Of a DNA stretch of 64,000 bases, positions 56,810-64,000 are shown piece by piece. The notes beneath the pieces are model-generated. The model saw only the letters and a program-made list of their open reading frames with translations, ran no database searches and was not told the origin of the DNA. Origin of the DNA: Mytilus galloprovincialis. Lineage: Eukaryota; Mollusca; Bivalvia; Mytilida; Mytilidae. The translations under genes were made by a program, and so were the position numbers. The number at the start of each line of letters is the position of its first letter. Within the stretch, counting starts at the first letter, position 1. The DNA lies in the NCBI RefSeq assembly GCF_965363235.1, contig NC_134849.1:20300863-20364862 (forward strand). The letters run 5' to 3'.

Positions 56810-59302
56810 ATGAATATTCTAAGGATAGTTTACTTAGCGTCGTTATTCCTCATAGATAAAAGTCTTTCTGCAAAGTGTACAACAACTAGAACCGGAAATG
56901 ACGTGAGTACAGATTGCCATGGAAAAGGTTTCCGGTATGTGCCTAAAAATATTCCTAACGATACTACATATTTGGACCTGTCTGCCAATGAGTTGTTCGT
57001 TATATTTAACTTCGCGTTTTCAAGACTAAAACATGTTTCTAGTTTGAAGTTATCATCGGCACAAATATCAGTTATCGAGTCAAACGCGTTTTCTGGATTA
57101 GTTAAACTGACTTCTTTGGACCTGTGCAATAACACACTAGATATCCATTCTTTACCGGAGACTGTTTTTGATTCATTATCTTTTTTGAGGATTTTAGATT
57201 TATCACAGAATAACTTCCGTTATTATCCTGAGAAAATTTTAGTAAAATTATCAGAGTTAGAGAGATTATCAATCAATGGTATAAACGACCAAACTTTTGG
57301 AAACGGTTTTCGTTCTTTACGTAAATTAACATATCTGAAGTTTGAACCTTGTACGATAACCAGAATGGACAACAACACATTTGATGTTTTCAAGAACATA
57401 CAATTAAAGGAACTGATTTTTCAATGTAAGATAAGGTACGTGGAACCAGGCGCTCTCAACCCATTTAAGTTAATAGAAAGACTCGATATTTCAAAGAACT
57501 TTAATGTCCGGATATCGTATCTGCTGCAATTACTTAACGGTCTTATGGACAGAATTGTGACATCAATAGACTTTAGCCACAATTTCAGAACTATCCCAGC
57601 CGCTGACGTATTATTGGCGTCACAGTTTGCAATGATTGGTGCAGTCTGCGTAAAAGAAGTCGATTTGACTCGTAACCAAATAATATCGATACAGTCAGGA
57701 GGAATAAATCTAATGAAACATAAAAATTGCTTAGAAAAACTTATTCTCAAAGAAAATAGTATATGGGGTGACAGGAGTATTGCCATAGAAATTGTTAAAC
57801 TGGTTAACCTTCGTTGGTTAGATATTTCGAATCAGGCAACGATACACGTCAAAACGAATGCTTACAAAAACAAAACTTGTTTACGTCGCCTAGATATGAC
57901 AGATACAAACTATTCCTCTGACAGATTAACGTTTGCATTCCAACTACCACGTAATCTGCAATATATCGACGCATCATATTTGGGCGCAAGAGATAGTGGT
58001 TTAGTTAATCTTAATTTCACAAATGCTGGTAAATTAGATTTCTTAAATCTAGCTGGTAATAAATTCGTAAATTGTCTTGGACATTTCCATGGACTGTCAC
58101 ATTTACAAACACTGGACATATCGGATTTTAATTGTAGTGAGCTTGATCTAAAGATGATTAGTTTTATGCCATACCTCAAAACACTAATTAGCAGAAGAAC
58201 ACATTTAAATGTCGGATTACAAAATGATGTAAATGGTGAATTTTTAAAACAGTTATTTGGGCTGAAACAGATTGACTTCTCAGAAAATGACTTTGTTACG
58301 TTTAATAAACACATGTTTGTATCACAATATCGTTCCCTCATTTCACTGGATTTATCAAATAACAAATTTTCAAAATTTCCAATTCCAATTAACAAATTTT
58401 CAACTTTAAAGAAATTAAGTCTCGTTCAAAATCGAATTGCTTTTCTGCAGAAATCTGATATGAATCAATTGGAGAACTACCAACGTGATAAACAAATCAA
58501 CTTTGAGCTTCTTTTGAATGACAATAATTTCGTTTGCAATTGTGATTCGATCGATTTTGTGAGATGGCTCCAGGAAACAAAAGTTACACTAGATAAAAAC
58601 CGCAATTACTCGTGTGTGTATATTGATAACAGCAAGAAAACAACAGTTTATGCATACACGCATCTTGAATTCATTGAGAGTAAATGCCTCAGTAAGGTAT
58701 GGCTTACCATTACAATAATTCTTGTGGTGGTTTTTCTTCTACTTTTCACAGCAAGTTCCTTAGCCTACAAATATAGAATAACTCTACATTTTTGGTACCT
58801 TCATATCCGCCGAAAGTACCGCCATTACACAGCACTGGAAGGAGATTCTAAAGAGTACAAGTATAATGCATTCGTTGCTTATTGTACTGCAGATGAAGAA
58901 TGGGTTTGTGTGTCTCTCGTTAATTATTTGGAAAAGACAAATGGTTTGTCATTATGTTTACACGATAGAGATTTTGCAGCTGGGAGGCTCATTATGGATA
59001 ATATCATAGACGCCATTTTTGAAAGCAAAAAAGTGGTCCTTGTTATCAGTAAAGAATTCCTAAAAAGTTCATGGTGTGAGTTCGAACTTGATATGGCGAG
59101 AATGAAAATGTTTCAAGACAACAGAGATATGTTGGTCGTTGTCCTGTTGGACAAACTTTCTCCTTCACAAATGCCAATTTCCTTACAGAGAATCTGGAAC
59201 AAAGTGACATGCCTAGAAGTTGATGAAATAATCTATACAAATCAAAATTGCAATTTTGAACATTTATTCTGGAAAAGATTATATGAAGCAGTCGTGATGT
59301 GA
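56810..59302 (+). CDS. Toll-like receptor, copy 3 (830 aa)
   Basis: Same architecture as the other two: signal peptide, cysteine cap, leucine-rich repeats to about 564, cap CNC, membrane segment about 630-653, TIR about 683-829 with HDRDFAAG in box 2 and FW in box 3. ATG 56810 begins the signal peptide; the upstream open frame (57 bases) has no ATG. Differences from copy 2 concentrate in the ectodomain, for example LDLCNN (Arg to Cys in a repeat), GARDSGLVNLNF and KFVNCL. In the TIR, K replaces E in VISKEFL, and NQNCNF gains a Cys. Two AATAAA signals follow at 59357 and 59379. Intact frame, likely functional; ligand unknown. Confidence 0.96.
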   Translation: MNILRIVYLASLFLIDKSLSAKCTTTRTGNDVSTDCHGKGFRYVPKNIPNDTTYLDLSANELFVIFNFAFSRLKHVSSLKLSSAQISVIESNAFSGLVKLTSLDLCNNTLDIHSLPETVFDSLSFLRILDLSQNNFRYYPEKILVKLSELERLSINGINDQTFGNGFRSLRKLTYLKFEPCTITRMDNNTFDVFKNIQLKELIFQCKIRYVEPGALNPFKLIERLDISKNFNVRISYLLQLLNGLMDRIVTSIDFSHNFRTIPAADVLLASQFAMIGAVCVKEVDLTRNQIISIQSGGINLMKHKNCLEKLILKENSIWGDRSIAIEIVKLVNLRWLDISNQATIHVKTNAYKNKTCLRRLDMTDTNYSSDRLTFAFQLPRNLQYIDASYLGARDSGLVNLNFTNAGKLDFLNLAGNKFVNCLGHFHGLSHLQTLDISDFNCSELDLKMISFMPYLKTLISRRTHLNVGLQNDVNGEFLKQLFGLKQIDFSENDFVTFNKHMFVSQYRSLISLDLSNNKFSKFPIPINKFSTLKKLSLVQNRIAFLQKSDMNQLENYQRDKQINFELLLNDNNFVCNCDSIDFVRWLQETKVTLDKNRNYSCVYIDNSKKTTVYAYTHLEFIESKCLSKVWLTITIILVVVFLLLFTASSLAYKYRITLHFWYLHIRRKYRHYTALEGDSKEYKYNAFVAYCTADEEWVCVSLVNYLEKTNGLSLCLHDRDFAAGRLIMDNIIDAIFESKKVVLVISKEFLKSSWCEFELDMARMKMFQDNRDMLVVVLLDKLSPSQMPISLQRIWNKVTCLEVDEIIYTNQNCNFEHLFWKRLYEAVVM

Positions 59303-59356
59303 TGTAAATGGAAATTTAAATGTTGATTTTAATATGACTGCTTCTTTCGCTTTGTG

Positions 59357-59384
59357 AATAAACCCATTCTCTAAATCTAATAAA
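59357..59384 (+). terminator. Polyadenylation signals of receptor 3
   Basis: AATAAA at 59357-59362 and 59379-59384, matching receptor 2. Confidence 0.55.
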
Positions 59385-59740
59385 ATTTGTTTGCACATGC
59401 GTATATTGACTACAGCAGAATAATGAATTTTATCAAATTGGCATGCATTTAATATATTTCATTAACTTAACACATTTCCAAACTCTTAAAGGATGCACAT
59501 GTTGTTACTAATTCATTTATTATGACTGTAATGTGTTGCAAATGAAAATTGACATATTTGACCTAAATACGACAGCCGTTCATGCTGGCTGTTCAAACTC
59601 CTCCCTCTGAAAAATCACATTGTCAGTCGTTTGTTTTTTACAATAAAAAAGTAGGTTCATGGAAGAACTTACATAAACGCTGTACACTTATATGTATTCA
59701 TCGGAAATAGATATTACCTTAATTGTGCTATTCAGAATCG

Positions 59741-59904
59741 AAATAATTGATGCAAGCAATGCAATACGTTTTTGTTGTTTTAACATTGGTAGGCATTATA
59801 TTCGTGTTATTTTAGCCCTCACTATCGCTCGGGCAAAAATAATCAAAATTATAATGCCTTCCCATGTTAAAACTACAATAAAGAATAGCTTGCATCCATT
59901 ATTT
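59741..59904. mobile_element. Hairpin element (3' of receptor 3)
   Basis: Copy of 50169-50328 with small differences; loop CTCACTATCGCTCGGGC. Confidence 0.85.
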
Positions 59905-59928
59905 CTCAATCAATAATAATGTTTTCTG

Positions 59929-60870
59929 TAGCTATTTCCTTTGCAATTTTCAAATTGTCAAGGTTCCCTTGAACGTGACTTGATTAGTCCTTGTTTAAAT
60001 TTTCGGCTGGAATTAAGCTTACATTTATCGATATGTCCATCTCTTTTCCAAATAGCAAGTAGAAGGGTGAAAGTTCTGATGATGGTGACAGACTCTTTCG
60101 GAATGCCAATAGACAATAGCATGTAAAATAATACTTCTGTTGCATGGCCCAGTAAGTTTGATCAACTCCAAGTTTCATATGTCATGGTATGCTGTCATTA
60201 GATTAGATTACAGACTACGAGGACAGACGAGTTGTTTAATAAAACAACCATCTTTTTGTTTATCTCTTGATCATGGTTGATATAAGTGATACAGTACCCC
60301 ATCTCGTAGACCATATTGATTGGATTCAGCTAGTGTCTTCTGTTGATATAAGTGATACAGTACCCCATCCCGTAGACCATATTGATTGGATTCAGCTAGT
60401 GTCTTCTGATTTTTGTCTTTGTTGTTTGGAATTTTTCAACTATGCAGTTTAGCATAAATGTCTTTAATGTCTGGACAGTCTTTTTGTAATCAACCAATGT
60501 CTCTTGGATCTGTTGTTTTTACATCAACTGATTGTTTTGGCTTTCATGGATTTCCATTGTACATCAATGATGTTTCTAGAGGCTCATGTCTGTCTTGTAA
60601 TGCATTGAGTTGGACATGTGGTTTGACATCTTCAGGTTCCTCTGCAGTGACATCAGATGTTTTGTTGTTTTCTCCTTATCGATGACTTATGTCGAAGGTA
60701 AATACCTGATGAAGAACTGCCCATCTCGCTAACCGACCTGTTGATGGCTTAATACTTGTTAAATATGTCAATGTATTGTGGTCTGTATAAATTTTGAACT
60801 TGTCGTTAGCAAGGTATACATGATATCTTTTAATACCGCTTTCTACTGCAAGACATTCTTATGCTCTTCA
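59929..60870 (-). mobile_element. Fossil Ty3/gypsy-type LTR retroelement pieces (unit 4)
   Basis: Minus strand: an integrase C-terminal region (about 59984-60178, with a family-typical 'SPFYLLFG' stretch) and an RNase H-like region (about 60690-60870, with 'TDHNTLTYL'). This copy keeps the RNase H part that units 2 and 3 lack. Broken in several places, no LTR recognised. Confidence 0.7.
60276..60407. repeat. Tandem pair, 66-bp unit
   Basis: 'gttgatataagtgatacagt' starts two adjacent units at 60276 and 60342 that differ at two bases. It lies within the fossil element and is a recent local duplication. Confidence 0.9.
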
Positions 60871-60990
60871 ACTTCGTAATTTATTTGGCCTTTTAAATAA
60901 TTTTTGATTCGAGCGTCACTGATGAGTCTTTTGTAGACGAACGCGCGTCTGGCGTAAGTGCAAAATTTTAGTACTAGTATATATGATGAT
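60866..60990 (+). mobile_element. Partial hammerhead-bearing element
   Basis: Shares 'ttatttggccttttaa', the ribozyme region and 'gtatatatgatgat' with the 46.3-kb element, but lacks its 5' half. It lies at the edge of the RNase H fossil. Confidence 0.7.
60913..60955 (+). ncRNA. Hammerhead ribozyme motif with a core defect
   Basis: Stem I GCGTCA/TGGCGT, core CTGATGA, and stem II GTC/GAC with loop TTTTGTA are intact, but the core GAAA is shortened by one A (GACGAACGCG instead of GACGAAACGCG). By what is known of hammerheads this copy should not cleave. Confidence 0.8.
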
Positions 60991-61080
60991 ATAAAAAAGA
61001 AGATGTGGTATGATTGCCAATGAGACAACTATCCACAAAAGACCAAAATAACACAGACATTAACAACTATAGGTCACCGA
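60985..61080 (+). repeat. Interspersed repeat, 'aagaagatgtggtatgattg' member
   Basis: Starts 'ataaaaaagaagatgtggta' and includes 'caatgagacaactatccaca' and 'acaactataggtcaccg', like the 26.1-kb copy. Confidence 0.75.
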
Positions 61081-61327
61081 GTTTATTTTCCCTGATATTT
61101 CATTTTTGTTCTGCATTTGATTAAGTTCTACCATTACCTTTTACTTACCTATTAGTCTTTAAGATAACAGGCAAATTTAGGGGGAATAGGAAAATAATTA
61201 TTAGAGGGCAAAAAAAAACAATAAGGAGTTGAATAACATTTCGATTCATTTGTAAACATTCTCATGCTGATCATTTGTGCTTTAAAAGTTTAGATCTATC
61301 TATCATTGATTTTATGACATAAGGCAA

Positions 61328-63316
61328 CTAGAGGCTCTGAAGAGCCTGTGTCGCTCACTTTGGTCTATGTGCATATTAAAAAAAAGGACACACATTATAG
61401 ACAAGAATGGAATTGATGACAAAATTCTATGTTTTATGGTGATGATGACTTGTTTGTAAATCTTACTTTACTGAACATTATTGCTATTTACAATCATTTC
61501 TATCTATAATGACTTTAGCCCAGTAGTTTCAGAGAAACAGATTTTTGTAAAAGTAAACAAAAGTTGATGAAAAATTGTGAAAAATTGACTTTAGAGGGCA
61601 ATAACATTTTAAGGGGTCAATTGATAGATTGATCATGTTGGGTTATTTGTAGACATTACTTTGCTAAATAATTTTGCTCTTTACAGTTTATATCTACCTA
61701 ATATAATATTTAAGATAATAACCAAAAACTTTAAAATTTCCTTAAAATTACCAATATTCATGGGCAGAAACTCAACAGGGGGTTGAGAAATGCGTCTGAA
61801 AATGTAAAGACAGATGGATCCTCATCAATTAAACATTTTACCCCATGTCAGATTTGCTCTCAATGCTTTAGTTTCAGAGATATAAGTCAAAAACTGCATT
61901 TTACCCCCATGTTCTGTTGTTAGCCATGGTGGCCATCTTGGTTAATGGCAGGGTCAGTGGATACATTTTTAAACAAGATATCGTAAGGATGATTCAGGCT
62001 AATTTGATTTTATTTTGCCAAGTAGTTTCAGAGGAGAAGACTTTTATAAAGATTAAGAACATTTAAGAAAAATTGTGAAAAATGTACATTAAAGAGCAAT
62101 AATTCTTTATGGTGTCAATTGACAATTTTGGTCATGTTGATTTATTTGTAGATCTTACTGTGCTAACAATTCAGCTGTTCACAGTTTATCTCTATTATAT
62201 TATAATATTCAAGATAGTAACCAAAAACTTCAAAATTTCAGTAAAATTGCCAATTCATGGGCAGCAACCCAACAAGGGATTGTTTGATGCGTCTGAAAAT
62301 TTCAGGGCAGATATAGATCTTGACCTAATGAACAAATTCAATCCATGTCAGATTTGCTTTAAATGCTTTAGTTTCAGAGAAATAAGTCAAAAACTGCATT
62401 TACCCCCCCCCCCGGTCTATTTCAGCCAATGCGGCCATCTTGGTTGATGAGCGGGGTCATCGGATACAATTTTCAAACTAGATACTAGAAGGGTGATTTA
62501 GGCTAAGCTTAGTTTTACATGGCCCAGTAGTTTCAGAGGAGACGATTTGTGTAAAGTTAACGGACGAAATGCTCACTTGATGCTTTGTGCCAGGTGGCTA
62601 AAAACGGGAAAATAGGTGAAAATCTTCATTAATTGCAATAGCTAAAATAAGGAACCGACTGAAAAATGTGTTCATGTAAACTTATTTGTAGATTGTATCT
62701 TGCTGATAATTTTTGCTTTTAAAGATTCTACGGGTCTATCATAGTTTTTTAAAAAATATTAGGCAAATAATGCTAAAAAATTGTTAAAAACCTTTAAAGG
62801 GATATAACTCGTATAAGGAGTCATCTGATGATTTTGCCATTTGACTTATATATAGACTTTGCCTTCAAAAGTTTGTTTCTGTCTATAATGATTTCCAAGA
62901 TCAAAGGCAATATTATTTATTTTAAAAGGGGAAAATTCGACATGTAACAGAAATAACTCCTGTAAAAAGTCGTTCGATAGTTTTGACGTTAAAAAAATAA
63001 CAAGTAAAGCGTAGCATTCTGAACATGTTTGCCTTGTCTAATCCTATCTATTATTATAATAGCGCTTTTCAAAATAATAATAAAAAAAAAGCATTTTACC
63101 CCTTTATTCAATTTTGAGCCATGTAGGCCATCTTGGTTGGCAGGTTGGGTCATCAGACATATTTTGTAAACTAGATACCCAAACAATTGTTGTGGCCAAG
63201 TTTTGTTATATTTTACCAAGTCGTTGCAGTTGATAAAGTTAACAAACAACGACAAACGAAGGACGTCCAGTGATGAGACAAACTCAATTGGGCCTTTGGG
63301 CCAGGTAAGCTCAAAA
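61328..63316 (+). repeat. Dispersed repeat, longest copy (unit 4, about 2.0 kb)
   Basis: Starts 'ctagaggctctgaagagcct' with 'gtgtcgctcactttggt' and ends 'gggcctttgggccaggtaag'. It has several internal modules ('ggccatcttggttaatg', 'ggcccagtagtttcagagg') and an inner end-like sequence near 62570-62606. Frames of 88-112 codons here are repeat translations. Confidence 0.82.
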
Positions 63317-63574
63317 GGAGAAAACGTTATTTCCTCATTTAAGCATTATCAAGATGGACTGCACATGATTCAAAATAACAGTAATACTTTTTGAGGAATG
63401 TCAAAACGGAACCGAAATAAAACTGATTATTAGATAATACTTACTGTAAGAACTAAAATAATATATATTCGCGAGAAATGTCAAAATGATAACCATCGTC
63501 ATTATTTGGCGGGAAGGACTTACTGCGTACAATAGCTTAAGAAAACCAAAAATGAAAAAGGAACTTCATTTACA

Positions 63575-63835
63575 GCCGATTGCATTAAGCGTGTAAGTAA
63601 CGGTAATATCTTTGGTTAGCTTGATTGCTAGCTGAACCACAAAGTCATTGGCAGGTACACTACCCTTCTTTAAGAGTAGACTAGTCCGCCGACAGATAAC
63701 CAATCTATATGTCTGTAGGACTCAGATACTTCGAAAGGAGGGTAGTATACCTTAACTAATAATGACTTCACCGTTCAGCTAGAAAGCAAGCTAACTAAAG
63801 ATATTACCTTTCCCTACACACTCAATTTCATCGGA
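63575..63835. mobile_element. Hairpin element (unit 4)
   Basis: More diverged copy of the 43703-43955 element; both arms are still clear. Confidence 0.75.
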
Positions 63836-64000
63836 TGAAACCATATTTCAGCGAAAAGCATGTTACATTTCAATTTATCATATTACATAATAACGTGAAA
63901 TTGCAAGGGGGCACTTGTTGATACCAAAGATTTCTGTGATATCAACTCGTTTTCTCAAGCCACATGAATTACATTTGCAGTCTTTATAAAGGTATATTTT

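Larger units (their letters stand above)
50343..59921 (+). repeat. Segmental duplication, unit 3 (about 9.6 kb)
   Basis: Same order of parts as unit 2. Identity is close to 99% by eye at 53.4-55.65 kb against 43.56-45.75 kb, then drops near the receptor gene. It lacks the 294-bp insertion of unit 2 and about 126 bp of the dispersed repeat near 53340. Confidence 0.93.
59922..64000 (+). repeat. Segmental duplication, unit 4, cut by the window end
   Basis: 59922-60140 matches 40317-40560; 61155-63316 matches the dispersed-repeat part of units 2 and 3; 63470-64000 matches 43600-44120. It is more diverged than units 2 and 3 are from each other and has extra sequence at about 60.15-61.15 kb. By position, the receptor gene of this unit would lie about 3 kb past the window. 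Confidence 0.85.

Noticed and set aside
33588-59240. Minus-strand frames of 64-161 codons within the receptor genes
   Set aside because: They are antisense shadows of the leucine-rich repeat and TIR coding sequence.

Overview
The window looks like nuclear DNA of a bivalve mollusc, most likely a mussel of the Mytilus kind. The grounds are AT-rich sequence, one spliced gene with GT-AG introns, several intronless Toll-like receptor genes in tandem, and a dense cover of interspersed repeats that I recognise from bivalve genomes. The species call is inference.

Layout. Bases 1-2268 are non-coding. From 2269 to 11107 lie the last eight coding exons (383 residues) of a plus-strand SLC17/sialin-type transporter; its 5' exons are not visible. 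Its introns hold repeats, one of which has copied an exon end together with its splice donor about a dozen times. From 11.1 to 33 kb there is no convincing gene. That stretch holds tandem satellites (15.98-16.98 kb and a higher-order array at 20.65-21.6 kb), a large repeat family with TACGACCGCA ends (22.2-25.8 and 28.06-29.28 kb), a tRNA-derived SINE (25.93 kb), and a 2-kb element with perfect 23-bp inverted ends (29318-31298). A possible minus-strand first exon lies at 14438-14521.

The main genes are three complete single-exon Toll-like receptors on the plus strand: 33337-35832, 47238-49730 and 56810-59302. Each has a signal peptide, leucine-rich repeats, one C-terminal cysteine cap, a membrane segment and a TIR domain. 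They lie in a tandem segmental duplication. Unit 1 is older and holds other insertions. Units 2 and 3 (about 10.0 and 9.6 kb) are near-identical over long stretches. Unit 4 starts at about 59.92 kb and is cut by the window end, so a fourth receptor is predicted about 3 kb further on. Units 2, 3 and 4 begin with fossil pieces of a Ty3/gypsy-type LTR retroelement.

The most striking non-coding signal is a type I hammerhead ribozyme core in a repeat family. There are three near-complete copies (30847-30890 plus, 46361-46404 minus, 60913-60955 plus) and one 5'-truncated copy (32220-32271). Because the receptor units are paralogous, two of these insertions can be compared with their empty sites, which gives the insertion boundaries and short target-site duplications. 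Taken together, the window shows a young, still expanding innate-immune receptor cluster in repeat-rich DNA.
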